A stretch of 64,000 nucleotides of DNA, taken from assembly GCA_036937835.1 (NCBI GenBank), contig CM072881.1, forward strand, positions 4,503,501 through 4,567,500, in the 5' to 3' direction. Made by a program: the position numbers and the translations under genes. The notes beneath the pieces are model-generated. The model made no database searches. It saw only the letters and a list, made by a program, of their open reading frames with translations, and was not told the DNA's origin. Positions 1 to 13,077 of this stretch are shown here, piece by piece. Each line of letters opens with the position of its first letter. Position 1 is the first letter of the stretch. This DNA is from Pampus argenteus. Lineage: Eukaryota; Chordata; Actinopteri; Scombriformes; Stromateidae.

Positions 1-70
1 TACAACCTATCACGGAGGGAACGATGCACTGTTACTGCTGATATGCTGGCAAAGGCCATCTCTCAGCCTT

Positions 71-94
71 ATAATAATAATAATAATAATAATA
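71..94. repeat. (AAT)n microsatellite
   Basis: Eight tandem AAT-type units are read directly. Confidence 0.95.
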
Positions 95-1479
95 TGAACT
101 TCTCTTGAGCTTTTTCACACTTGCCCGTAGTTCAGGCCCTTAAAGCAATAGTTCAACATTCTATTAAACACATATGATAAGACGTTCTTATCTGAGGGTG
201 GTCACAGTCCTTTCATCTAACTATTAGCAAGAAAGCAAATGAGTACATTACTCAAAAATGTCACACTGTGTCTTCGACCACGCTGCAAATGTCTCGTTGC
301 TTGACAAGCTGTGACGTGATCACTCTGACGCCTTTGTGAACACAGACCACAACGTGTGAAATATCACTGGATGCACATACGTGGATGATGACAAAGAGGG
401 GGGGGCTCTTTCTTTCCCCCCCGAGTTGCAAGCGTTATGTCAAGATTCAGCTGCCAACTCAAACCTTTAATTAATCAAATTCCAGCAACATGTGTCACGA
501 ACAGAAAAACAAAAACAAGCCGGCGCAGGGATGCCACGTCTAAACTCGGACTCCGGATCAAAATCAGCTTTTCTTCTGGCTCCGCCTCTGGTTGACTGAT
601 CCCAGATCAGCAGTTAAAAACCACCGACTCTTTACAGCACTGTGTAGATACACAACAAATAAAACTCTATAATCACACACTGTGATAGAAGGCACTTGGA
701 TTACTGCAATTAACAGGTAAAAGCCAGTGATTATCCTGCTCCTTCATGGAAAAAATATTCCTGAATTATCTTCGCTTTTATCTCCTGACAGGAGCAACTC
801 TGTACTCTACTGTTATGTGTATTTAGTCTATAGCAAAGCAGATAGGGGGGGGGGGGTCAGATTACATTCCCTAATTGCCTTTGGCAAACGTAGCCACACA
901 TATGATTGTATCACAAAACACACAGAGGCTTCACTCTGACAGTTTGTTTAAGATGAGAGTCGGAGCTTCATGTTATTTCTTTGGTTTCCGGTGATGGATT
1001 TACATGTGATCGTTTTGTCTGTGGCTGTGTGGACGACCAACATTAGGCAGCTTTATCAGAGACGTGGCACCGTGCCACAGAGATAAACTCTACAGGAACG
1101 TTAAGGGTGCAACGCAGTAATTCCTCTTCAATCTGAAGAGCTCTCATTAAAAAAACAAGGACTCTGTGAAAGAGTTTATAATGAATGGCTTGATTGATGG
1201 AGTCGGTTTGGAAAAGGAAGGCTGGGAAGCTGATGGTGCTTTCTGTGTATAACACCTGTTTTTTTATACTGACTCATAATGATTCAACAGCTGAGAGTGT
1301 TTAGTTGTCAGAGATTAATGAAAGCTCCTAAAGTCACAGGAAGCGTCACGACGTCGCTCTGTTTTATACTGAACTTAAAGCCGCATTAGTTGATTTGCTG
1401 TCCAATGTGGAGGCAGCGGAACAACATACATGACATAATAATATAACCTTCTAAAGTTGGTACGGCTAAACTGTAAGTA

Positions 1480-1620
1480 AACTGCTACCAATTCAAACAT
1501 CCAGCATGGAGCAACATTAGCGTTCACCTGGAATCGTGTTTTTATCAATGTCCTCACTCCTTTTAGCTCTGCTTTGGTCTGCATCAGCTCCTGAGAAATA
1601 TAATAGTTTATTGCTAAATG
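1480..1620 (-). repeat. dispersed repeat family B, reverse copy
   Basis: This holds the phrase TTTTAGCTCTGCTTTGGTCT. Its close variant recurs near 45677, and its reverse complement recurs near 47800. It is a degenerate member of a moderately repetitive intronic/intergenic family; I cannot name the family from sequence alone. Confidence 0.45.
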
Positions 1621-3329
1621 CTCCACTGTGTTCACCAACTCGTCACTACCAACCAAACGTGGTTTTAGTTTGGGTTTTTTTGTTTGTTTGTTTGTTTGTT
1701 TTGCTGAAAATGAGATTGTTGAAAGGAGAATTTGCAGACCAAAACCAAAACCAATGAGCTAAAGATGGATCAAAGCTAAATGAGTCGGGTTCTAATTCTC
1801 TCTGAGTTCGTCAGTACGTACGACCCCTTTCACATTACTTATAGTAACTTGAACCATCCATTAATATAAAAAAAAATATTGATAATAATAACAGGTTTAA
1901 CAACCTCAACTGTGTTACATAGACGAGGCCCACAAATACCACAGAACCCGCCACTGGCAGCACAAAGTGAGAATTTATTTATGTGTTCAATTGCTGGATG
2001 AATCCTTGAAAGATATTTTTTATGTGTTATTCAGTCTTCATCACCCCCCCACTTGAAGAGTGTATATGTCATCTGATCAGAGGTGCTGAGAGCCGTGAGA
2101 CTGAACCGACACAGTGAAGTAGAAAAACCACAAAAACCAAAACAACGTGCTGAAAGATGCTAAAAAAGCCCCGTAGAGCTCCGGGGAACTGCGGAGTTTG
2201 GGATTATTTCTTTGTAGGTTTGTCACTACGAGCAACGCGTCCACATTTTACATTGTAATTTCATGCATTGTTAATATAAAACTATTGCAGCTTTAAATAA
2301 AAAGTAATAAGAGTATTTAATTGTCAGACACGGCAAAGTAAACTCCATCAAATTTCCTGTAATTTTAAAAAGTTACATTAAAGGCTCCAATATTTCCCCA
2401 GTTTTACTTGAACTATAACTTATATGTAAAAATATCTGACCTGCAGTTATGACTGCCTGGCACTCCTCCTCCTGTATATTCAGTTAAAGTGTAAATTGAC
2501 TTTGACGTACAGTGTGTGTTGTTTTTTTTTCGCAAAGGTCAAATTCTTGAGCTCGGCACACATGCTGACATCCGCTCTGCGAAACGCAAGCCAGAAAGCG
2601 CCTGTCATCTGATCCTCCGGCGGACAATAAGTTTCTGCTGCCAGGCTGATTAAAAACTTAAATGACATGTTCTCCTCACACCATCGAGATGAAACGAGAC
2701 AAATTACCCTCGCTGTCATTCTCTTCTCATGCTGGAAGGTAAACATATCACTGTGTGTGTACGATGTTTCCGCAGGTCTTTGGTAAGGAGATGACTGTCA
2801 CACTGTTAAAACGAATAATATGATTTCACAAGGTTTGATCAAATACAGATACTGTCTTGCTACAAATATTATATATATTTGTATATATTACAGAAATGCT
2901 TATATCCACTTTTGAGCTTTAACATTAGAAAAATCTCCATCTAAATCACTGTTTTACTACAACAGTACAATAAGATTATTATATTATAAGTGTCATTTCT
3001 CTTGACACTAGTGCAGAGATTTACCTCTTCGTCTTAGATACAATCACACTTTCCAAACGTAGTTGTATTGGAATTCACAGAGTGACTGACAGTCATAAAC
3101 CGAAGCAAATTACAGTACTTTTCAAGCGACTCTACGGATGACGTGTTGATTGGCAGGTTAATCGGTCAGACATTCCATCTCGTGACGTGTTCAGTGACAT
3201 CTACTGGATCAATCGGCACGCAGCGTTGGACAGGTGTACATCAGAGTACTGATGGTGATCACCTGACTTTTCATAAAGCACTGCCATCAGACTCACATGT
3301 CATAAATTTGGATGGATTGTAAAACATTT

Positions 3330-3550
3330 GGTTCATTCATTCATGGTCCCCACAAGATGAACTGCTGCAAAATGTGATTATTGTCCAATATTTTCCAACT
3401 ACCTGCTGATCTAATGACACTTTTTTTAGTGCTAATTAGCGCATGTTAGCATGCTATCACGCTATCACGCTAAAGTACGATGGTGAGCATAGAAAAACAT
3501 CATATCTGCTAAACATCAGCAGGTTAGCGTTAAACATTAAAGTTGTTCAC
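3330..3550 (+). repeat. dispersed repeat family A copy
   Basis: It contains 'ttcatggtccccacaagatgaa' type text followed by a run of 'gttagcatgcta' units. Related text occurs near 16800, 41000 and 61500. It looks like an old, decayed interspersed repeat common in fish DNA. Confidence 0.4.
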
Positions 3551-4070
3551 ATGCGATCAGCTTATGAAATATGATGCCTTGTTATGGATGAAAACGCACA
3601 ACTTGAGCTAGTTACAACGTAACCATTCTGCTTGGCATCGCATCAGTAACAATGTTTTAATATTTAAAATATAATTTAATTTTAGTACAATTTTGAATGC
3701 ATAATAATCCATAGTAATACTGTGTTTTTATACTGTAGTATTACCCCTTTACATGAGGAAATTACACAAATTCTTCTTTTTTTGTATAGTAGTATTATTT
3801 TTTTTATTTTTTTAGCTATAGATGACAGAGGAAGTATAAAACACAGACATTTCTAACCTTTGCATTAAAATCAAGTAACTTGGTCTTTATCACTTTGATA
3901 CAGAATATACATTTGAGGTAAACTTGTGTTTTTATTAATCATGTTTGACATATTGCGGTTGCAAATTAGCCTGCTCTGGTGTGTTATGCACAGGAATGTA
4001 TTTTTTTTTTTAACACAAGGTGTGTGTAACATGAGGCGAGGCAGTGTGTTGCACTGCTGTCAGACATAAG

Positions 4071-4101
<31 letters not shown>

Positions 4102-4108
4102 GTGTGTG
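4071..4108. repeat. (TG)n microsatellite
   Basis: An interrupted TG tract, read directly. A CT-rich tract follows at 4259-4297. Confidence 0.95.
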
Positions 4109-4258
4109 GGGGAGGGTGTAGGGGGATTGTTCAAGCACTTTTGTGTTTTCTCTTTGCTCGTCACCTCCCTCCCTCCTCTCAGGGTCAGGTAGCAGGCGTT
4201 ACACACTTTCACAAACACACACACTTACACACACCCTCTCCCACTCTCACTCTATCTG

Positions 4259-4297
4259 TTCTCTCTCTCTCTCTCTGTCTCTTTCTGTCTCTCTCTC
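4259..4297. repeat. (CT)n pyrimidine tract
   Basis: A CT repeat that ends 17-20 bases before a CACAG trinucleotide context at about 4318-4322. It could serve as the polypyrimidine tract of a 3' splice site feeding a 5' UTR exon that holds the start codon at 4389. This is only a possibility. Confidence 0.8.
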
Positions 4298-4388
4298 CAT
4301 AATACACATGTACACTCCCACAGCCTCAAGAGAGCACAGCACACGCCCGCTTGGGTGAAGACAGCATGGGCGGCTGTGAGCTGTGAGG

Positions 4389-4472
4389 ATGGAGAAGAGA
4401 GTGTGTGTGATCCAGACTGACTTCCACCAGTACAGACCCACCATCGCTCTGCACAGCAGACCTCTGGCACAT
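4389..4472 (+). CDS. candidate first coding exon 1a
   Basis: ATG at 4389 opens 28 codons (MEKRVCVIQT... SRPLAH) and ends in frame at CAT|GTAAGA, a good donor. An in-frame TGA at 4377-4379 shows the frame cannot be an internal coding exon entered far upstream, and the purine-rich text before the ATG does not look like an acceptor. The phase 0 end fits the phase 0 acceptor of the rod exon at 13110. The peptide has no recognised domain. Support is splice-signal and frame logic only; it could be a chance ORF. Confidence 0.35.
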
Positions 4473-7400
4473 GTAAGAAACCTGCCTGTCCTCTACTTTC
4501 TGTTTCTTTCTCTGTGTTTCTGTCCTGTCTTCATCTCCTGTCTGACAGCTGTGTTCTCCAGCATGTTGCATTACTGTAACAGACGCCGGGGCTCCTCCTC
4601 GCTGAAGGCCCGCTCCTCGGAGAAAGAGGTGCTGGGTGCTCCTCATCCAACAGGGGGCGTCAGAGTGCACAGGATCATTTGTGTGGTTGCTGTGAGTGCT
4701 GGTGACATGCAGTATGTGTGTCTGTTAAAGTTGTACATCTTCAGTTTTTTTTTTGTTTTTTTTCCAGTTTTCTGAGTTTCTGGAAAAGTAGAATTCTTAT
4801 ACTTCCAGCTCTTTGTAAATCAGTTTTATAGGGTTGCGAATGTGTTATGGTACTCTTTCTCTATCCCCCCTCACACACACACACACACACGCACACACAG
4901 ATTGTAAAAGAATGCAAACACAGACAAGCATCAGACAGGCTGAAAACACTAAAACAGTAAATTGTATCTGCTTGCAGACAGATTTGAGGCACAGCTGAAA
5001 GGAGGGTCACACACTGACCTCAGACAGACTAATAAATATCTGCGAGTCATTTGGTCCACTGCCCATATGGCCATGGCTGTGTAAACACACAGATTTCATT
5101 TTTTAAGTTAGAAATGTGTTAGAAACACTGTTTCAGGTCGAGAGTGAGAGTTCATTACTGACATTGGAATCCCTGTAGCTTTCAACTGTATCTCACAGCC
5201 TTTATCAGCTGATGGGGGTCTGATGAAGTCTATCCCTGAACACACAACTAGATTACAACTCATACTGTGCCGTACATACTCATATACTATACAATCATGT
5301 GTTATCGTGTGGCATGTGAATGGACCTTGAGTTAAGATTTTTTGGGGTTTTGGGTTGAGGTGTTTTCAGATGTTTTTGTATATGAGGACAAACACCTAAC
5401 ATCACGCACCTTTTGGTATATATAGTTCTTCTCAGCTGTTTCTGTCTCTTCATGTGATCCCAGACTGACTCCAGGATGTTGTGATCAGGGCTCTGAGGGG
5501 ACCAAACCATATATTACAGGACTCCTTGTTCTTCTTGTTTCTCATAGATCTTTATGACTCTGGCTGTATGTTTGGGGGGTTGTTGTCATGCTGCAGAATA
5601 CATTGACTGATGGTGTTGCATTATGCACAACAATCTAAACATGTATGTATGTATGTATATATGTGTGTGTGTGTGTGTGTGTATGTGTGTGTGTGTGTGT
5701 GTGTGTGTCTATGTGTGTGTGTGTGTGTGTGGTATCTAATACATAGACCATTACTTTTAAACTGTAGTGAGTTTTTTTTTTTAATATTGTAACCTAGATT
5801 TGTTTGATATAATTAATCTATTTAAGACAGGAACTTCATTATATTCTGTGAGAATATATATATTTAATTCTAAAACCAGGTTTACATAATAGTGTATCTG
5901 CATTTTTTGGGGCCAATGACAATGTACCAGATATTAATAATAACACCAGAGGAATCTAATGTGTCCCAAGATAGCTACCATGGTTGGAAACATGACAAAG
6001 CTTAATTTTTCTACCCACCTTTTGCTAATATTTGGGGGGGGTTTGTACAATACTGGTCAATTTCACCTCTTTTAACCCCTTTTAAGAAAATTACCTGACT
6101 GAAGCAATCCGAGAAGGGGAAATCACTTTCTGCTTTAACTCCTCACAGCTTTTAGACATATCCAACCTGTGACTGAGTGGTGACCCACTAGGTTCAAGAA
6201 TAAACTCCATTACACCGACTTATATCCTGCATTTCATTACCAGTATCCAGGGACAAAGCAGTGTGTAGGTTTAACGCACGGCTGTCGTGCATGTTGGCTC
6301 TCATGTCGCTATCTCTGTCTGAGATGTATGACTTAGTGACGTTGGTTACCTTCTCTTGATTGTAGACCATGATGGCTCTTTCAATAGTCCGCTCTGATCT
6401 CTTGGTCCTGTCTCCCTCTGTGTTTTCACACCAGTTCACATATGCAGCACACACACACACACACACACACAGGTGGGTCAGCCAACAAAGACATGCAAAG
6501 CTACACGGTTTTCTCCTTTGATGATACTTCATGTGGGTCATCTTTACACGTTCAGAGGAAATACTTTGTACCTTTTGTGTGTGTTTCATGAGGTGCTAGA
6601 TTAAAAGGATTCCTGGTGATTTCCAGATAATGTCATGTTCAGATCTAGTGATCCAGTTCAACACAAGCAGTCACTGTTATCTGTGTTCGGTATTTCAATC
6701 AACCCTATCAGAGCAATAGCCAGCACTCAAGAGAACCGAAACCCTCCCCATGCTTTTATAATGGCAACAGTTATCTCTCCAGTGTAATTATCTGCCAACA
6801 ATCATGTCACTGATATGATTTATAAGCTGTTATTATTGTACTGGACCTGCAGCCAGTCGACCGCATGAGCGTTGGTGAACTGTGAGGTGCTCCAGTGATC
6901 AAAGGCTGGCTGTGCGTTCCTCCCTGACCTGGATCCAGAGTTCAGCCAGAGGCCGCGCTTCACCCTGCAGTCCATTCACCTGGAAGCACTTTTTAGATAG
7001 TGCACATACTGCAGAACAGTAACTGAACACAACACACTGAGTGTGTGATGTAAAGTACCAGAAATTAAAGCGGTTTCAGACTTAATTCTGAGTCCGTAGT
7101 GTAAAAGCAGAAGTTTAGACTTGGAGATGCTGATGAAAATATTAACTTCTGTGTTGCGTGCAGGCAATGACTTTTGCTCCCCAAAAAAAAAATGACTCCG
7201 ACAATATTTGTTTGTCCAAGCGGTTCTGACAAGAGGCCGAAGTTATGATAATGACAGAAAAGAATGGAAGAGTTCAAACGTTATATAAACCTGCTCTTGG
7301 GGTAGCCTATATAATGTAAAGCATTACTGAAAATATCAGAGAGAACGGGAGTACCAGGTCAGGTTGTTCATATTTGATTTTACATGTAGTCCATAGCATC

Positions 7401-7740
7401 CTAGTTAGCTGCTTTGTAGGATTAGTTTATGTTCTGTAATCCAACAAAGTAGCCTATTAGCTTTTACACATTTATAACCCTGGTCAAGACCTCTAATAAG
7501 CTTAATGTAAAACACAAACCATGGATCATTTTTATGTTTTGCAGCCATTTCAGTATCAGTAAATATAGCAGATAGAAGTAAACCATTCAGTTTCAGTTAA
7601 AGATCTCAGTGCCGAGATCAGTGAAGGGATTAGTTATAGGGCTTTTCATACTGTTTTCTCTTAGCCAAAGGCTAGCCTTAGCTGACCCTAAGAGCTGACC
7701 CTTGGATACCATAACCCCTTTCACTCACTCTCTCTCTCAC

Positions 7741-7774
<34 letters not shown>

Positions 7775-9811
7775 TTGCTAACCCAGGCTATATGATTCAT
7801 ACTGGACTTCTACTAGCTCTGGGTTAAATACCGTTTGGAACATGCAACTAATGTTTACATGCTAGAATTCCATAGTTTACTTTAGCCCTGTTTCACACTG
7901 GTACCTTTTAGCCCTGTGTTTAGTTCATTTACAGGGGATAACCCTGCACATTTAGGGATAACTCTACTCCAGATCAGGGCCCTTCAGCCCTAGGCTAAAG
8001 GCGAGGTTAGCCCACTTTGGAATGGACCAGCATTGTGCCAATGTGGAAGCTTTCTTAGCCTGGGGCTAACAGCTCACTCACCCTATAGCCTGTTATCTGT
8101 GTTGTACTATGTGCACATCAACAGGAGTTGATGGTAGAACAGTAATTATCCAGTGAGCAACAGGGATAGCTTTCTGACTGGATCACACTGGTATTTTCCT
8201 GGCTGGCTTTTTGGCTAGCAGGTAGCTAGGCAGCTACAGCTAGCCATCGAGTAGTTCGGCAATTAGCTGTGCAAGTAATTGTCACAATCAGGTTGTGATT
8301 ACTTATTTCTCATGTCCTGGTGGACCCTTTCTGGTGTGACTAGGCCTTCTGTAAAACTCATTGCCTGCAGGTGGCGAACATCTGCATGTCTACACTGCTG
8401 TTGCTATTACGTTTCTTCCCTATAGGTGGCACATGTTCAGGCTCACACAGACTCCTCCTTGGGGGTCATTTGCAGCCTGCTAAATATGAATGTGCGGATT
8501 CGGATCCAGTTCCATAAGCATCTTAAAGTACTTAAATAATGTCATCACGTATATCTCGTAGTGTCCAAAAGTCTTTTGGACCCTACCCAACACTGACACT
8601 CACACAATTGATCATTGTAAGTTTGACACAGGCAGTGTTTAGTGCTATTGTATTGGGCTGTGTTACATGGTGCAGGCTGTTCTACGTTCCTGGTCACTGA
8701 GAGTATATTCAGCATCACTTATTCTGCTATTCAAGCTTTCCCATAAACAAAAATCTTGTACCGGAAAGTCTCTCACTCTATGAGTCTTCACGGAGGTTTG
8801 TCTAAACCAATAATTGGATTTCTTCCTCTATAGCAGCTCTGCCTCTCAAAAATGTCCAAATCAGAGCTTTGAAGTAGGGTCCAGACTTTGTAAGGCTGTC
8901 ATATTTACATCATGTTTTTATTCTAGTTGTTTTAAAAGTTGTTCAATGTTAAATGTGTAAGTAGTACGGACTTTGACTGATATGACGTGTGCTGGATCTG
9001 AGGCTGTAGACGGCAGTTTCTGCACCGTGCTGCAGGTGTGAATAAGAGTTGAGATGGCAAGCAGCTGTTTAAATAAAATAAAAAAGAAAGGACGTCATGG
9101 GATTAATATCCCAGTTATCTCCACTCAGACTAGGAATGTTGGGAAAAATGTGTCACTAGAAACTATTCTGACAGAACCATGAATCAGGTGGAAAGTTGGA
9201 ACGTTGGTTTTACTGGGAAGAAACGTGCAGTTTGTCCGTTTTGCTCTGCAGGTTTGATCCAACAAACATCTCTGAGCTTCAAGTCAAAACATGAAAGCTT
9301 TGCAAAAGTTTAACGCGCATTCATCATGCAAACAGGGATTGGGCCTGCAACAAAGAGAGCATTTAATTTAGGTTTGCTGGCACATTTTCAACAATAGCGT
9401 CAGCTTAAAAGGTTGAGCCCAGTGATCAAGCTAAAGGTGAACCATTGATGTGTCCCATTTATCTTCCTCTGCTTTTTTGGCATCACTGCGCAGACTGATG
9501 TTGAGTGCGATGGTAAATCCTGCACTGACAGGTAAGTATATTGTATGTTGTAACTGACTATAGGCAAGAGAAGTTCAGGTGTGTCAGCGGCCATATTCTT
9601 GTGGAGGTTAAAACACACAAATGTCCTAAATCTTATTTGGACAACATGGCAATTACCGGCACACACTTAAGAAAGATAATACCACATTTCCCTGTCTAAT
9701 TTCCTGCTGTCAGTTTTAAGAGGTAAACTCACTGTCTGGATTCAGAGAGCCGAGCTAATGACAGCTCTTATGGCACTCAAGCAGCAACAGGTTTCTCTGT
9801 GTGTGTGTGTG

Positions 9812-9842
<31 letters not shown>

Positions 9843-12800
9843 CATTTCGCCTGTCTTTCTGTAACACAGATTTCCATTTTAAAACACTTCTTCAGATCTC
9901 ACTGTGGAAAATCAGTCCACATCTGTTTTTCCAGGCAAGGAACTTACTTTTGCTAAGCCAAAATGACTTGTAGAATCTTGTTTGGTGTGGAGAGAAAATA
10001 AAAAGAGAGACTGATTGACAGTTTAAGTGTGAAAGTGTAAATATACAAAGTAGACGATTGCTCTCTGCGAAACACATTAGTTGATTTGGGTAGCGTGTTC
10101 GGGTCGAGGTCATTGGCTGTGTGTGATGCATTAAATTTTAGGTGTTCATGGCCATTACAAAACCTTGTCTAAGAAGACAACACATAACGACCCTGCTGAC
10201 ATTACTGCCTACAGTATACAAATAACATTATTCTTCCTAATCAGCACATGTGTTTTTATGCTGATGACACAGTTCTGTTTGGTTCTTACCTTCAGTCTGT
10301 CTTTGATGCTTTTCAGATTCAGATATGCCTTCTTAATCATAAATGCAGATAAGAACCAAGTACATGTTATTCTCTACATATGTCATTAAAACCTTAATTG
10401 GTACCGTATCGCTCTTGTTGAATCATCGGAATAGGAATTAGCTTTGACAGCAAACAGGACTTTCTGCATGAAATGTAACCTGCATTAACTGATGTTTTGG
10501 ACAGACAACACTGACATATTAGCACCGTATAACGCTGATGTGACTATGAGCTATGTGAGCTATTATATTGATGTAGCATGTCGTAAAAATCTTATTTTGA
10601 TTTGAGAAATATGCAAAAGCTGTTGTCATCTGAGCGTACCGAAAATTACCAAAGCTTTTTTTGGCAACTTCTTCTGTGATCAGCAGACACATAACTCAAT
10701 ATCGACTGATTGTCTTACAATAAAAAGTTGTCATTTATGTAACAAGCAGTTTTCATTGGAAGAATGTTGTTTTTTTTGACTGCCTGCCATACAGTATAAA
10801 AGGCAATATACCAAATCTAAGCTCTAACATTTCATATGTACACTACTCTGCATAAACTGCCCATACGCACGATTCTTTCATCCCCCTTTTAAAAGCTTTA
10901 CTATCTGATGTTTCTTATGACTCTTGTAATTGTTTTCATTGATTCTGTGTTGCTTGATTGTTGGTTGTCAGCGATTTATATCTCTGTACTGAAAAAGAGA
11001 TGTTGATCCTAATCATCCTGTAACTCTGAATACTACCGACTCATTTAATGCATGAGTTAATTTTTTTAATCTTTCTAGATTCCATAGAAACAAATAAAAA
11101 AAAAAAATCATCATTAGTTATTTGGATGTTACGATGGGGAGACAAGGTTAAAGAGGTTTTTTTTCTCATGAATTCCTGAACTGAATTCCTGTGTAAAAGT
11201 CGCGATTTGGTTTATGTCACAGTGTGTGCAGAACATTATAGTGTTTACATCAGGCTGTCAGGGGCTGACAGACGTCTGTTTAGCCTGTGAGTCAGGTTCG
11301 GTGTGGTCTGGTCCTACTCCCTTTCAGCAGCACCACGACTCAGACCGGTTCTCTCCTGCCATAAAGTGCAGCGTGTGCAACATACCAACATCTTTACATT
11401 ACAGCTAAAATGTGCTGGCTGAACTCCACCTTTGATCTTCAGCCTCTGTACCATGTAGTGATTAGGCCTGCACGAAAGACTATTTGCAGCTCGTAGTATT
11501 TGTTTTAACTGGCCGGAGTTGCCGGCGTGGCGGTGTAAACGGGTGGTTTGGATCATATAAACATACCGAATTGACTCCAACTATCATGCACGATTGTTGA
11601 AATATTTCTGAATTCCTTGTCTCGTCCTTTTTGCATATATCAGGAAAAAAAATGGTGGGGCAACAACCGCTTTAGACGAAGGCATCACCAGAAAATGACG
11701 GGATTATATAATCTGACATAATGCTTCATATCCCCATCCCGTATTTTCACTCTTCTACGGCATAACTACAGGACTAAATATAATAGTTGACTGTAAATAT
11801 AAAATCTGTTTGCAGGCTGAAGAATTGCAATAAGAAGAGGAGGAGAGTGGTATTTGCAGGGGAACGCGTGTTTTAAGTAACTGCAGGAAGGCGAGCAGAA
11901 GATGACTGGAGGAACAGAGTTAGACACCCGCATGAGTAAAGGCAAACTACTCACAGCAGTTTTGCACCATAAAATCCAGCCAGGAGCATTAGAAAAGTGA
12001 CCTGATGGAATCACATTACAAATAGCCTTCATACTACACTTTTAACAGCAAGATAAACGATAATTCACTCACCAATTCAAAGCTCACTCGAAGAGAAAGG
12101 AGGCGCGGCATATCTTCCTTCTCCTGTAGCTGCTATTTGTAGGTATTTGTCTGACCGATTGCTCAGCCAGGCAAGCCCAACTTTACCGCCCTCTCTAGAT
12201 GACTCTGACGCTGCTTTCATGTTTGGTAATCATTTTGGAAAGATGCTTTTAGATCCTGAAAACCTGCTCTTGACCAGGCGCTGACCTTAAACACACGCAG
12301 GAAGCAAAAAAAAAAAAAAAAAACACCTATTAGCAGTTAGACAGTTTCTCTGGAGATCCGCTCCACGTTAAATCCACAAAATCTGCCTGCGGTTTATTTT
12401 ATAGCAATGTTCTGCAGCTGGTGGGCACCAAAGCATTTCATTTCATGCTTTTCTTTACAGTTTCAAATGTGTCTTCCCTTGCTAATGACAAGAGACTAAC
12501 AAAAATACAGGTAATAAAAGCTTTTTTTTACCTGTCGCTGCATAAATATCATGCACACAATCATTTTTAGATGTCTAACTTTGAGAGGCCCTACTACAAC
12601 AAGCATGAGATATAGGGTTACTCATAATTCTATCAGCTTGGCCTTGATATAACTATGTTAAAGTGCCACATGTTGCATCTTTAAAGTGGCTGGCCTGTGA
12701 CAGCAAATGTTTGTCCACAATGTGATGCCGACAGAGAGAAACATTAACACAGATTGAAATTGTTTCATTGAAAAGAGGACCAGTAGGAGGTCAGTCTGGA

Positions 12801-13042
12801 GAGAGGGGAGGAAATGTGGGCACGTGTGTGTGTGTGTGTGTGTGTACATACATGTATGCCAAGGGTATACATTCAGAGGGTAAAGCACATCGATGGAAGC
12901 AGCAGGGTGTCGGTGCTTGCGTGTGTCAAATCTGAATGGAGGAGAGAAGGGAGAGAGAGGGGCTACAGTTGCAGATAGAAGTGAAAAAAATGTGAGCGAG
13001 TCAGTCAGTCAGCCAACCAAGCTGAAATATCAGGCTTTCTTC

Positions 13043-13077
<35 letters not shown>

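Larger units (their letters stand above)
1..4388. other. 5' flank, no gene recognised
   Basis: I see no coding exon here. All open frames are short, start without support and resemble no family. The stretch holds an (AAT)n microsatellite at 71-94, a reverse-oriented copy of dispersed repeat family B (about 1480-1620), a copy of family A (about 3330-3550), a (TG)n tract at 4071-4108 and a CT-rich tract at 4259-4297. If the myosin gene has a motor-coding part it would have to lie left of base 1. If the exon at 4389 is the true first coding exon, its promoter and 5' UTR should lie in the last kilobase of this stretch. Confidence 0.6.
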
